Shown piece by piece: positions 50,036-58,979 of a DNA stretch of 64,000 nt. Source of the DNA: Treponema sp. (GTDB lineage Bacteria; Spirochaetota; Spirochaetia; Treponematales; Treponemataceae); contig JAFZLA010000064.1 of NCBI GenBank assembly GCA_017551705.1, forward strand, positions 1-64,000. Direction: 5' to 3'. Numbering within the stretch: the first letter of the stretch is position 1; the number at the start of each line of letters is the position of its first letter. Under the pieces are notes generated by a model that worked only from the letters and a program-made list of their open reading frames with translations, was not told the origin of the DNA and searched no databases. Both the position numbers and the translations under genes were made by a program.

Positions 50036-50716
50036 TTAAAAGTGATACTTGACGCCGGCCGAAACCGAAGCCAGGTTAAGATAATCGTTTTTCTCGGGCT
50101 GCTTGAAATACCACTGTGGCATATAAGTAAAAAATCCTTCTATGCCGGCGGACCAACTTTCGTTAATGCGATAGTAACAGCCCGCTCCTCCGCGAACATA
50201 CAAGCCAGGAAAGAAAGTGTTGGCCAAATAGTTTGTGGCGACCATTCCAACATTGACCGTAATCGGAAACTCAAATTTTTTGTAGGCAGGAAGGAACGTG
50301 ACGCCAACCGACATCGGTATGTAAGTCAGAATATTGCTTCCAATCGTCGGATTGTATCCAAAAGCCAATTCAACGCCAACAGCAAGCCATGTGTTCAAAA
50401 ACCTGCCGTAACCGACAGTCACCTGACCGCCTATTTTGATTTTATCGCCATAATTGAGCGGAAAATTTGGCATCAAGCGGACGTTGATGAACTGGTCGCC
50501 TTCCGCGTTTGGCAAATAAACATAATCGTATTGGTCGTCGTAAACATCGGGAGCGTCTTCGTCTTGGCTGTCAGCTTCAGCCTGTCCTTGGCTTTCTTGC
50601 GGTTGAGATTGGGTTTCATTCTGTGAATTGTTTCCGCTTTCCTGTGAATAAAAATTAGCGGCCGCCAAAAAAAGGGCCATAAAAGCGAGAACAATTATTC
50701 TTAACTTGCTTTTCAT
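50036..50716 (-). CDS. Outer-membrane beta-barrel protein with acidic N-terminal linker
   Basis: 226 residues. Signal peptide (IIVLAFMALFLAAANFYSQE), then a Gln/Glu/Asp-rich linker of about 45 residues, then a barrel of about 150 residues with clear amphipathic strands (IKIGGQVTVGYGRF, WLAVGVELAFGYN, ASVSAGVKYHF) and a terminal Phe. The OmpW/OprG-like folds are the closest shape. It is divergent from folD. GAGGA ribosome site and TATAAT lie upstream. Confidence 0.75.
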   Translation of the reverse strand: MKSKLRIIVLAFMALFLAAANFYSQESGNNSQNETQSQPQESQGQAEADSQDEDAPDVYDDQYDYVYLPNAEGDQFINVRLMPNFPLNYGDKIKIGGQVTVGYGRFLNTWLAVGVELAFGYNPTIGSNILTYIPMSVGVTFLPAYKKFEFPITVNVGMVATNYLANTFFPGLYVRGGAGCYYRINESWSAGIEGFFTYMPQWYFKQPEKNDYLNLASVSAGVKYHF

Positions 50717-50794
50717 AAATCCTCAATTATGGTAGAATATTATACACTTTTTTATTAAACAAAGCAATAAGATTGCAGGTTACAGGGGAATTTT

Positions 50795-51676
50795 ATGGCA
50801 GGAACGATTATAGACGGAAAGGCTGTCGCCGCCGACATCAGGGCCAACGTTGCCAAACGGGTGGCCGAACTTAAGGCCAAGGGAGTGAACCCGGCCCTTA
50901 GCGTAATTTTGGTCGGCGACAATCCGGCAAGCGTTAGCTACGTTACAGGAAAGCAAAAAGCCCTTGCCGAGGCGGGAATGGTGGACAAATCGATTCACTT
51001 GCCGGAATCAACCAGCGAACAAGAATTGCTTGATTTGATAGCAAAGCTCAACGCCGACCCTTCCGTCCACGGAATTTTGGTGCAGCTCCCCCTCCCCAAG
51101 CACATAAACGAAGAAAAAGTCACCTTGGCCATCGACCCCAAAAAGGACGTTGACGGCTTCCACCCCGTCAACATGGGCAACTTGTTGATAGGAAAAAAAG
51201 GCTTTTTGCCCTGCACCCCCCACGGAGTTTTGATTTTGCTAGAACGAGCGGGCGTAAAAACAAACGGCGCTAGGGCGGCGGTAATCGGACGCAGCAACAT
51301 CGTCGGAAAGCCCATGGCGCTTTTGCTTAGCCGCAAAGAATACAACGCAACCGTGACTCTTTGCCACACAGGCACCAAAAATCTTTCTTCCATCTTAAAG
51401 GAATGCGACATCATAATCGCCGCCGCCGGCCACCCGCATACCGTAACTGCGGACATGGTAAAAGAAGGAGCGGCTGTAATCGACGTTGGCGTCAACAGAA
51501 TTCCTGACGCGACCAAAAAGTCAGGATTCCGCTTGGTTGGCGACGTTGACTTTGACGACATTAAAGAAAAGGCCAGTGTAATCACCCCAGTCCCCGGCGG
51601 CGTCGGCCCAATGACAATCGCGCTCTTGATGCAAAACACGCTTGAGGCCGCCGAAAACACTTTGGAAAGCCAATGA
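50795..51676 (+). CDS. folD: Methylenetetrahydrofolate dehydrogenase/cyclohydrolase
   Basis: 293-residue bifunctional FolD. Catalytic Lys in [29 protein letters not shown], and the NADP loop [14 protein letters not shown]; the C-terminus holds [15 protein letters not shown]. Supplies formyl-THF and links to thymidylate and initiator tRNA needs. AGGGGA site precedes the ATG. The stop overlaps the miaB ATG by 4 nt. Confidence 0.96.
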   Translation: MAGTIIDGKAVAADIRANVAKRVAELKAKGVNPALSVILVGDNPASVSYVTGKQKALAEAGMVDKSIHLPESTSEQELLDLIAKLNADPSVHGILVQLPLPKHINEEKVTLAIDPKKDVDGFHPVNMGNLLIGKKGFLPCTPHGVLILLERAGVKTNGARAAVIGRSNIVGKPMALLLSRKEYNATVTLCHTGTKNLSSILKECDIIIAAAGHPHTVTADMVKEGAAVIDVGVNRIPDATKKSGFRLVGDVDFDDIKEKASVITPVPGGVGPMTIALLMQNTLEAAENTLESQ

Positions 51677-53172
51677 CTTATTTTTTTGAAACATACGGCT
51701 GCCAAATGAACATCGCCGAAAGCGCCGCGGTGGAGCAACTCCTGATAGCGCGCGGCTGGACAAAAGCGGACGACGCTCAGTTTGCCGACATGGTAATCAT
51801 CAACACTTGCTCGGTGCGCGCGTCGGCAGAGAGCCGCATCATAGGCCGTCTTGGATATTTTACCGGCCTCAAAGCCGTGCGCGAAAAACGCCCCTACGCA
51901 AAGACGCGCAAGATGGAAGCCGCCGCTCAATACGTAAAGGACGGCCCAAAGCCGCTTGTCCTAGTCGTGATGGGCTGCATGGCCGAGCGCCTTTTGGAAA
52001 GCCTCAAAAAAGATTGGCCCGCCATTGATTACGTCGTTGGAACCTTTGCCAAAAAAAATTTTGGCGACATAATCGCGGCGGCGCAAAACTCGCTCGAAAA
52101 TTTTTCCGCAAACAAAAATCTTTCGCAAGACCAAAACGCCGCGGCAAACAAAAATCTTTCGCAAAACCAAAACGCGGCCGCGCAAAAAATTCCCGCGTCA
52201 TGCGCGGGAATGACAGATTTGAACGAAAAGCCTGTTTACAAATTCGCGTCGCTTTCGCTGGAGCCAGGCGCCTTCAGCTCCTTTGTTCCAATCATGAACG
52301 GCTGCAACAACTTTTGCGCGTATTGCATCGTTCCCTACTTGCGCGGCCGCGAAGTTTCCAGACCCTTGCAAGAAATTTTTGCAGAGATAAAAGTTTTGAG
52401 CGGCTATGGGGTCAAGGAAATAACCTTGCTCGGCCAAAACGTCAACTCATACTTGTGCGACGACCCAGACTTTGGCCGCGTTGACTTTCCGCGTCTTTTA
52501 GAATTGCTTTGCCGCAAAATCGAAGAGATCGGCTCGCCGATAAAATGGATTCGCTTTGACTCAAGCCACCCAAAAGATTTGTCCGACCAATTGATTGCCG
52601 TTATGGCGCGCGAAGAAAAAATTTGCAAACACATACACCTTCCTGTCCAACACGGATCGAGCCGCGTCCTGCAAAAAATGAACCGCCGCTACACCCGCGA
52701 GCATTACTTGGAACTGGTTCAAAAGCTCCGCGCGGCGATGCCCGACATTTGCCTTACGACAGACATTATGATTGGATTCCCCGGCGAGACGCAGGAAGAC
52801 TTTGAGCAAGTTCTTTCTTTAATGACGGAAGTTGGATACGAAGACGCCTTTATGTACTACTACAATCCGCGCGAAGGGACTCCGGCTGCCACTTGGTCCG
52901 ACCAAATTTCTTTGGAGACAAAAAAAGAGCGGCTGCAAAAAATCATAGACTTGCAATTGACGATTACACAAGCCCAGATGGAAAAGCAAGTCGGCAAGAC
53001 CATAACGGTCTTGGCCGACAAAACCACGCTGGAAAACCCCAACGAGCTTTTGGGCAAAACCGAGCGCGACGAGCGCGTTGCCTTTGCAGCCGACAAGTCG
53101 CTCATCGGCAGCTTTGTCCAAGTCCGGCTTGTTTCTCTAAACGGACATACATTTAAAGGTGAGCTGGTCTAG
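51673..53172 (+). CDS. miaB: tRNA-2-methylthio-N6-dimethylallyladenosine synthase
   Basis: 499-residue radical-SAM methylthiotransferase. The N-terminal UPF0004 domain carries Cys in [17 protein letters not shown] and GCMAE; the radical-SAM cluster motif is [16 protein letters not shown]; the TRAM domain ends the protein ([12 protein letters not shown] on). The family is usually near 440-460; the excess includes an insert between the two domains made of two copies of NKNLSQ(D/N)QNAAA plus IPASCAGMT, the latter encoded by a palindromic genomic repeat. The start overlaps folD (ATGA). Confidence 0.95.
   Translation: MTYFFETYGCQMNIAESAAVEQLLIARGWTKADDAQFADMVIINTCSVRASAESRIIGRLGYFTGLKAVREKRPYAKTRKMEAAAQYVKDGPKPLVLVVMGCMAERLLESLKKDWPAIDYVVGTFAKKNFGDIIAAAQNSLENFSANKNLSQDQNAAANKNLSQNQNAAAQKIPASCAGMTDLNEKPVYKFASLSLEPGAFSSFVPIMNGCNNFCAYCIVPYLRGREVSRPLQEIFAEIKVLSGYGVKEITLLGQNVNSYLCDDPDFGRVDFPRLLELLCRKIEEIGSPIKWIRFDSSHPKDLSDQLIAVMAREEKICKHIHLPVQHGSSRVLQKMNRRYTREHYLELVQKLRAAMPDICLTTDIMIGFPGETQEDFEQVLSLMTEVGYEDAFMYYYNPREGTPAATWSDQISLETKKERLQKIIDLQLTITQAQMEKQVGKTITVLADKTTLENPNELLGKTERDERVAFAADKSLIGSFVQVRLVSLNGHTFKGELV
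52108..52179 (+). repeat. 36-bp tandem repeat (x2) inside miaB
   Basis: GCAAACAAAAATCTTTCGCA begins both copies (52108-52143, 52144-52179); they differ at a few bases. Each codes for 12 residues, [12 protein letters not shown] and [12 protein letters not shown]. The core TTCGCAAGACCA also occurs in the esterase and mnmE genes. Confidence 0.85.
52189..52215 (+). repeat. Palindromic genomic repeat inserted in frame in miaB
   Basis: ATTCCCGCGTCATGCGCGGG then AATGACA; 26 of 27 bases equal 26385-26411 in the ettA 3' region. It encodes [10 protein letters not shown] without breaking the frame. Confidence 0.85.
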
Positions 53173-55223
53173 CGCTTTTTTGCCGTCTTTTTGGCGGCGG
53201 GTTTCTTCGCCGCAGTTTTTGGCTTGCTCACAGTTTTCTTCGCCGGCGCTTTCTTTGTCGCAGGCTTCTTTGCTGGAGCCGCTTTCTTGGCCGGAGCTTT
53301 CTTTACAGGTTTCTTTGCGGGCGCCTTTTTGGCGGCAGGCTTTTTGGCCGCGGGTTTCTTTGCGGCGGGCTTTTTGGCCGGAGCTTTCTTAGCCGCAGTC
53401 TTTGGCTTGCTTGCCGCTTTAGGCTTGCTCGCAGCCTTTGGCGCGGCTTTCTTTGCAGGAACCTTTACTTTGGGCGCGGGCTTTCCTACCGCTCCTCTCT
53501 TTATCTTGCGCGTAGTGGTCATTTCAAGCGCCTTGTCCAAAATCGTAATCTTGGAAATGCGCGCGTAGGGCTGCAAGCCCTTGTTGATCTTGTCAACAAT
53601 CTTTTTGATTTCGTCGTGGACGCGCTTGTCCTTGTCGGCGTTGGAGCGGTCCACTCCAAGGCGGGCAAGCAAATCGTCCGCCGGATAAATCAAAGCTTCG
53701 ATTTCTTCAGACTTGGTCGCTTCGTTGGCCACATAACCGCGAACCATAATTTGCTCAATGTCGTACTCAAGCTGGAAGGCGTCTTCGATTTCTTCGGGGT
53801 AAACGTTCTTTCCGCCTTCGGTGACGATAAGGTTTTTGGCGCGGCCGCTGAGCATAAGGTAGTGCTCCTTGTCCATCCAACCCAAGTCGCCGGTCTTTAA
53901 GAAGCCGTCCTTTGTGAACATTTCTTGCGTTTCGTAAGGCATGTTGTAGTAGCCCTGCATGACCATCGGGCCCTTTACGGCAATCTCGCCAATGCCCTGC
54001 TCGTTGGGATCCAAAATCTTGATTTCTTCCCAGGGGCTAAAGTCCATGCCCACGCTTTCAATCTTAAAATGTTCCATCGGATTGAGCGCGATGATGGGCG
54101 AAGTTTCGGTCAAGCCGTAGCCTTGTATAAAGTCGATGCCCAAAGCGTTGTAGCCTTTGAATATGCTGGAAGCGAGCGGGCCGCCTCCGCAAATGGCGAC
54201 GCGGATTGTCGAAATGTTGGCGGCTTCCAAAAGAGAATGCAGCAAGTACTTTCCGATGTTGACGCCAATCAATTTTTTTATTCCGTAGCTTACGTTCATC
54301 AAGAACTTTATCAAAAGCTCAACGGCCTTTCCCTTGGCGGCCACGCCTTTAAGAATTCCTGTGTACAACTTGTTGTACAAAAGCGGAACGCCAAGCATCA
54401 AAGTGATTTTTCCTTCTTTAAGTTCTTTGAGCAAGCGGGTAACAGCCATGCTCTTTCCAAACACAATCGAGCATCCAGCGCTTAGCGGGCAAATCAAGGC
54501 CGCCTGCATCGTGTACGCGTGGTGAATCGGGAGCAAGTTGTAAAAAACGTCCGTGTCGTAAAGGATGATGTTTTGCTGAGCGATAAAGCAGTCGCTGACC
54601 AAGTTTTCGTGGCTGAGCATAACGCCTTTTGGAGTTCCTGTAGTTCCGCTTGTGAACAAAATTGCCGCCGTGTCTTTGTCCGAAACATTCGGATAGGCGG
54701 GCGCTTTTTTAGGAGCGGGCAAGTTGTATATGAAAAGTTTGGGGTCCTTTTTTGGAGAAAGAGAATAAACTTTGGCGCCGAATTTATTTTTTGAGCACCA
54801 AGCGAATTTTTCTTCGTCGACAAAAATCATCTTGGGCTTGGCGGTTTTGAACAGATTGGCAAGCTCATTTTCGTGGAGAGCGTAGTCCATCGGGCAGGCA
54901 ATGGCTCCAGCCAACATTGAGGCGATAAAGACAGTCGCCCATTCGGGGGAATTTTTTCCGCTGACAGCGACGCAGTCGCCTTTCTTTATTCCGTTGGCAA
55001 TCATCCATTGGGCGAGCGTTTCCACCTTGCGCCAAACTTGGATGTATGTGTACGATTGCTTGGAACCGCCGTTTCCGTCAAAGTCAACAAAACAATTGTT
55101 GTCCGGCCAGCGTTCCACCGAAATGCGGAACATTTGCGGCAACGTGGGCCAGTTTGACTTAAAAAACTTTCCCCGGTATTCGTCCAAAAATCTCCAGCTG
55201 ACATCGCTTCTCAACGGTTTCAT
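53169..55223 (-). CDS. Long-chain acyl-CoA ligase with Lys/Ala/Pro-rich tail
   Basis: 684-residue AMP-forming acyl-CoA synthetase, activating fatty acids. AMP motif AAILFTSGTTGTPKGVMLSH, then FIQGYGLTETSPII, LKTGDLGWMDKEHYLMLSGR and AKNLIVTEGGKNVYPEEIED. The adenylate-forming enzyme ends near residue 580; the last 100 residues are a basic low-complexity tail of KKAPAKKPAAKKPA units ending TAKKR, without parallel in usual ligases. Its promoter contains a palindrome. It converges on miaB with a 4-bp overlap. Confidence 0.92.
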   Translation of the reverse strand: MKPLRSDVSWRFLDEYRGKFFKSNWPTLPQMFRISVERWPDNNCFVDFDGNGGSKQSYTYIQVWRKVETLAQWMIANGIKKGDCVAVSGKNSPEWATVFIASMLAGAIACPMDYALHENELANLFKTAKPKMIFVDEEKFAWCSKNKFGAKVYSLSPKKDPKLFIYNLPAPKKAPAYPNVSDKDTAAILFTSGTTGTPKGVMLSHENLVSDCFIAQQNIILYDTDVFYNLLPIHHAYTMQAALICPLSAGCSIVFGKSMAVTRLLKELKEGKITLMLGVPLLYNKLYTGILKGVAAKGKAVELLIKFLMNVSYGIKKLIGVNIGKYLLHSLLEAANISTIRVAICGGGPLASSIFKGYNALGIDFIQGYGLTETSPIIALNPMEHFKIESVGMDFSPWEEIKILDPNEQGIGEIAVKGPMVMQGYYNMPYETQEMFTKDGFLKTGDLGWMDKEHYLMLSGRAKNLIVTEGGKNVYPEEIEDAFQLEYDIEQIMVRGYVANEATKSEEIEALIYPADDLLARLGVDRSNADKDKRVHDEIKKIVDKINKGLQPYARISKITILDKALEMTTTRKIKRGAVGKPAPKVKVPAKKAAPKAASKPKAASKPKTAAKKAPAKKPAAKKPAAKKPAAKKAPAKKPVKKAPAKKAAPAKKPATKKAPAKKTVSKPKTAAKKPAAKKTAKKR

Positions 55224-55258
55224 ATAAAGCCCCTATTTATAGATGGATTATTCTTGTA

Positions 55259-55287
55259 ATTATAGCGCATATTCTATAGAATTGCAA
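55259..55287 (-). promoter_or_regulatory. Acyl-CoA ligase promoter with palindrome
   Basis: Minus strand TTGCAA (55287-55282), 17 bp, TATAAT (55264-55259). The spacer holds the perfect palindrome ATTCTATAGAAT (55271-55282). The mRNA leader is about 30 nt with AGGGG. Confidence 0.65.
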
Positions 55288-55327
55288 AAGAATTTGAATT
55301 TTTATGCATTGCAAGGCAGGAGCAAAA

Positions 55328-56332
55328 ATGAAAGAAAAAAACAAGACGCTCGCCATTCTTGAGGCCGTGGCGGCCATTTGCGTGGTATTGGTGCATTTTC
55401 AGTTTCCGGGCGCTTTGGGCCGAATTTTGTGCGCTACAGGAGTTGCCGGCGTTATCCTGTTTTTGCTGGCCAGCGGCTATTTTTCTTACGAGAGCGACCA
55501 AGCGGAGACAGGCCGCCGCGTGATGAAGCGCTTTTGGCGCAATTTGCGGATTTTGATTTGTGTCGTCGCGCTGTATTTTGCGGTCACGGCAATCGAAAAG
55601 CTCGCGCAAGGCTCGTTTGGCCAATGGATAGAAGGCTTTAAAAGCCCCACCTTGTGGGCCCGCATGATTTTTTTGGGCGACTTTGAAATAATCCACGGAG
55701 ACCCCTTGTGGTACATGGCCGCCATCCTCTACAGCTACCTTTTGTTCGCATTGATTTCAAAAGCGCGGGCGTTTAAGGTTGCCCACGCCGCCATTCCCTT
55801 TTTGCTGGCGCTCAGAATCGGCATGGAGACTTACACAAATTCCTTTGGAGCGGACTGGCACTTGAGCGGAAACGCCATTGTAGGAGCGCTTCCGATAATG
55901 CTTTTGGGCCATTGGATCGCTCAAAGACGCAGTCAAAACAGTTCCGAACCAGGCGACAAAACCACGACGCTGACAGCCATCGCGCTCGCCATTTCGTTGG
56001 CGCTCATGTATGTGTCGGTCAACGTCCGCGTGGCGGATCTGGACCTTTCGCAAGTCTTTAAAATTTCGTCGGCCACGCTTGCCTTTTTGCTGGCCCTTCA
56101 AAAGCCGGGCCTGTCGCGCCCAGCCTTTTTGGTCTTTGTCGGCTCGGCCTTGGGAGTGTGGATTTACCTTTTGCACTACATCATCGGAACGGTCATAAAG
56201 GACGCCATGATTTTTTACAACGCGGGCGACCTTGCGATCAACTGGATTTTGCCGCCAATTGTGATTGTCACTTCCGTTCTTGTCGCGGCGCTTTTGAACA
56301 TTGTCGTAGCGAAAAAACGTTCCGACTCATAA
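55328..56332 (+). CDS. Membrane acyltransferase (acyltransferase-3/OafA-like)
   Basis: 334-residue integral membrane protein with about ten hydrophobic helices. The first helix has LEAVAAICVVLVHFQFPGAL, placing a His after the first helix as in acyltransferase-3 enzymes, and RRVMKRFWRNLRI follows helix 2 with the conserved Arg cluster. These enzymes acylate surface sugars or lipids. The start at 55328 is preceded by GCAGGAG. The gene overlaps the convergent recombinase by 6 bp. Confidence 0.7.
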   Translation: MKEKNKTLAILEAVAAICVVLVHFQFPGALGRILCATGVAGVILFLLASGYFSYESDQAETGRRVMKRFWRNLRILICVVALYFAVTAIEKLAQGSFGQWIEGFKSPTLWARMIFLGDFEIIHGDPLWYMAAILYSYLLFALISKARAFKVAHAAIPFLLALRIGMETYTNSFGADWHLSGNAIVGALPIMLLGHWIAQRRSQNSSEPGDKTTTLTAIALAISLALMYVSVNVRVADLDLSQVFKISSATLAFLLALQKPGLSRPAFLVFVGSALGVWIYLLHYIIGTVIKDAMIFYNAGDLAINWILPPIVIVTSVLVAALLNIVVAKKRSDS

Positions 56333-56920
56333 CGCGCTTTTTATAAAGTTATAGACGGTCGCCGGGCACACGTTGAGCTCCTTGCTGATGACCGCCTTTG
56401 AATAGCCAAAAGCCAGCATTTGCCGAATTTTGTCCTCCTGCCCCGAAAGCTTTACATGGGAATTCCGCTTTCCCTTGGGATGGCCCAAAGTCCTTCCCTC
56501 CGCCTTTCTGCGGCGCAAGGCCTCCCGCGTCCGCTGGGATATCAGTTCCCGCTCAATCTCGGCTGAGATGCTGAACGCGAAGGCCAAAACCTTGCTGGTC
56601 AAGTCGTCCCCCAACCGGTAGCCCTCCTTTACCGTGTAAACGCTGACATTTGTTTCCATCAAAGTGTTCAAAATCGACATAATCATAAAAATATTTCTTC
56701 CCAGGCGGGAAAGCTCGGAACAAATGATGATGTCCCGGCTCCTTGCCATATCGATCAGTTTTCCCAGGTTTCTTTTGTCGGGAGCGATCGTTCCGCTGAC
56801 CGTCTCTTCAATCCACTGGTCGATCGGAAGGTTGTTCTTCCTGGCATATTTTGAAATTTCAAAGCGCTGGTTTTCAACTGTTTGTTTGTCAGTGCTGACC
56901 CGAATGTATCCGTAAATCAT
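56327..56920 (-). CDS. Serine recombinase (invertase/resolvase, Mpi-like)
   Basis: 197-residue serine recombinase. The catalytic domain starts MIYGYIRVSTDKQTVENQRF with the nucleophile Ser at residue 9; the Arg-rich SELSRLGRNIFMIM and AFAFSISAEIERELISQRTREAL segment is the usual E-helix region. The C-terminal helix-turn-helix reads MLAFGYSKAVISKELNVCPA. The N-terminus is strikingly like the Bacteroides Mpi-type master invertases, by memory only. The start at 56920 follows AGGAGG. No transposon genes or clear inverted repeats flank it. Confidence 0.88.
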   Translation of the reverse strand: MIYGYIRVSTDKQTVENQRFEISKYARKNNLPIDQWIEETVSGTIAPDKRNLGKLIDMARSRDIIICSELSRLGRNIFMIMSILNTLMETNVSVYTVKEGYRLGDDLTSKVLAFAFSISAEIERELISQRTREALRRRKAEGRTLGHPKGKRNSHVKLSGQEDKIRQMLAFGYSKAVISKELNVCPATVYNFIKSAL

Positions 56921-56959
56921 AAGCTTCCTCCTTTGCGCGACGGCATGCGCATTATAACC

Positions 56960-56989
56960 TTGAATTCGCGCGCAATTTAATGCTATAAT
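56960..56989 (+). promoter_or_regulatory. Promoter of the second PFK gene (leaderless)
   Basis: TTGAAT (56960-56965), 18 bp, TATAAT (56984-56989), 7 nt to the ATG at 56997. A minus-strand TATAAT (56956-56951) for the recombinase lies next to it. Confidence 0.7.
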
Positions 56990-56996
56990 CGTGCTT

Positions 56997-58082
56997 ATGA
57001 GCAAGACTTCTGTGAAAAAGGTGGGAATTCTCACCAGCGGGGGAGACGCCCCCGGTTTGAACGCGGCCATCCGCGGAGTTTGCCGGGCTGGAATGGTTCA
57101 GTACGGAATGGAATTTTTTGGAATCCAAAACGGATACCGGGGCCTTGTTCAAGGCAACATGGTTCCGCTCAAGTCCGAAGATTTGCGCGGAATTTTGACA
57201 ATCGGCGGAACGCTTTTGGGAACCAGCCGCGAAAAGCCCTTTAAGGCAAAGGAACCCGATCCGGTGGCAAAAATGATGCCGGTGGACGCGATAAAAAAGA
57301 ATTACAAAAAATGGGGCTTGGACGCTCTTGTCTGTCTTGGCGGGAACGGAACCAATACCACCGCCAGCCTCTTGGCCGACGAAGGCCTCAATGTAATCGG
57401 CCTTCCCAAAACAATCGACAACGACATCGTTCACACCGACATGACATTCGGCTTCCACACCGCGCTTGACGTCGCGACGGAAGCGATTGACCGCATTCAC
57501 ACCACGGCGCACAGCCACAGCAGACTTATGGTAATCGAAGTGATGGGCCACAAGGCCGGCTGGCTCGGACTTTATTCAGGAGTGGCCGGCGGCGGAGACG
57601 TGATTCTCTTGCCCGAAATTCCCTACGACATCGACAGCGTGGCAAAAAAAGTCATGAAGCGCAAGGAAGACGGAAAAGAATTTTCCATCGTCGTCGTGGC
57701 CGAAGGCGCTCTCAGCAAGGACGAAGCCAAGCTTGACAAAAAGGCCTTTAAAAAAGCGCGCGCCGAAATGCCTTACTCAATCGCCTACCGCGTGGCCAAG
57801 GAATTGGGCGAGCGCACAAACCTTGAGTCGCGCGTCACCGTCTTGGGCTACTTGCAGCGCGGCGGAACGCCTTCTCCATACGACAGAGTTTTGGCAAGCC
57901 AGTACGGCTGCGCCGCCGCCGACTTTTTGGCGCGCGGAGAGTTCGGAAAGCTCGTCGCCATTCAAGACCAAAAGATTGTCGGCGTTCCGTTAAAAGACGT
58001 TGCCGGCAAAGTAAAGAACGTTCCCCTTGACCACCCCATGCTTTTGGCGGCGCGCGCCCTGGGAACTTCTTTTGGAGACTAA
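56997..58082 (+). CDS. 6-phosphofructokinase, mixed-substrate group III type
   Basis: 361 residues. Motifs GILTSGGDAPGLNAAIRG, TIGGTLLGTSREKPF, LGGNGTNTTASLLADEG, GLPKTIDNDIVHTDMTFGFH, IEVMGHKAGWLGLYSG and PEIPYDID fit the group of mixed-substrate PFKs. The usual GGDG reads GGNG here, and PKTIDND has the Lys typical of PPi-using members, so the donor cannot be fixed. The start at 56997 is preferred over GTG 56991 because the transcript seems to begin at about 56996. The next gene starts 2 nt after the stop. Confidence 0.93.
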   Translation: MSKTSVKKVGILTSGGDAPGLNAAIRGVCRAGMVQYGMEFFGIQNGYRGLVQGNMVPLKSEDLRGILTIGGTLLGTSREKPFKAKEPDPVAKMMPVDAIKKNYKKWGLDALVCLGGNGTNTTASLLADEGLNVIGLPKTIDNDIVHTDMTFGFHTALDVATEAIDRIHTTAHSHSRLMVIEVMGHKAGWLGLYSGVAGGGDVILLPEIPYDIDSVAKKVMKRKEDGKEFSIVVVAEGALSKDEAKLDKKAFKKARAEMPYSIAYRVAKELGERTNLESRVTVLGYLQRGGTPSPYDRVLASQYGCAAADFLARGEFGKLVAIQDQKIVGVPLKDVAGKVKNVPLDHPMLLAARALGTSFGD

Positions 58083-58083
58083 C

Positions 58084-58959
58084 TTGTCCGCCAATTTTAA
58101 ATGCCGCCTTTGCCCACAATGCGACGGCGCCGGATGCCTGGGCGAGCTTCCGGGAATGGGCGGTGTTTTTGAAGGAAAGAATTTTAGCCTGAACGTCCAA
58201 GGCTGGAAAAAAATTCTTTCCTCAATCCCGCAAGAAAAACTGCAAGAAGCCGCCGCCTCTTTTGGCGCCCAAAAATTGCGCCTTGCCCCGATAACGGGCG
58301 CGCAAGAAAACGTAGGCTGGCCCGACGAAGAATCCTTTTACGCGCCCTTTTACGCCTTTGCCGACAGCTTGGGAATAAAACTTGGCGTAGGCGACGGCTG
58401 CCCCGACAACAAGCTGCAAGCCGGAATCGCGGCGGTCCAAAAACTGACTAAGAAAGCCGCCGTTTTCTTAAAACCCTACCCGCAAGAAAAGCTTTTGGAG
58501 CGCGCCGAATGGGCCCTGCCCGTAGCCGAATACATTGGCGTTGACATCGATTCCTACAACATCGTCACGATGCGAAACAAAGTCCACTTGGAACAAAAGA
58601 CCGCCGCCCAGCTTTCCGAATTGCGCAAGGCGACAAAACTTCCTCTTGCCGTAAAAGGCGTCTTTACCCAACAAAGCCTCGCCCTGATAGAAGAACTAAA
58701 GCCCGACGTCGCCTACATCTCAAACCACGGCGGCCGCGTGGAGACCGACATAGGTTCCACCGCAAAATTTTTGCAAGCCAACATCGCGCGCATAAAAAAT
58801 GTTTGCGGCGCGGTCTGGGTTGACGGCGGCGTCCGCAGCAAAGAAGACGCCCTAGCGGCTCTTGCCCTTGGCGCGCAAGAAGTATTGCTTGGCCGCCCGA
58901 TCATCACCGCGTTTTTGGAAAAGACACAGGGCGGCGAGCGCAAACCCTTTTGGGCGTAA
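58084..58959 (+). CDS. FMN-dependent alpha-hydroxy-acid dehydrogenase-like protein
   Basis: 291 residues, probably starting at TTG 58084, two bases after the PFK stop. It opens with a Cys-rich motif (CRLCPQCDGAGCLGELPGMGG) known from a subgroup of lactate-oxidase-like proteins. The FMN barrel shows LPLAVKGVFTQQ (Lys), AYISNHGGRVE (catalytic His region) and VWVDGGVRSKEDALAALALG with LLGRPI. The canonical family is about 350-380 residues, so this is a short form lacking part of the N-terminal barrel. Substrate unknown. Likely co-translated with PFK. Confidence 0.8.
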   Translation: MSANFKCRLCPQCDGAGCLGELPGMGGVFEGKNFSLNVQGWKKILSSIPQEKLQEAAASFGAQKLRLAPITGAQENVGWPDEESFYAPFYAFADSLGIKLGVGDGCPDNKLQAGIAAVQKLTKKAAVFLKPYPQEKLLERAEWALPVAEYIGVDIDSYNIVTMRNKVHLEQKTAAQLSELRKATKLPLAVKGVFTQQSLALIEELKPDVAYISNHGGRVETDIGSTAKFLQANIARIKNVCGAVWVDGGVRSKEDALAALALGAQEVLLGRPIITAFLEKTQGGERKPFWA

Positions 58960-58979
58960 AGAACGCGCCGTCCAAATCC

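Noticed and set aside
52990-53006. GCAAGACCATAACGG in the miaB TRAM region as another coding repeat
   Set aside because: It is read in a different frame (K-T-I-T) in a conserved part of the protein, so likely coincidence of codon use.
56920-56997. Invertible promoter between recombinase and PFK
   Set aside because: No inverted repeats of useful length bracket this segment.
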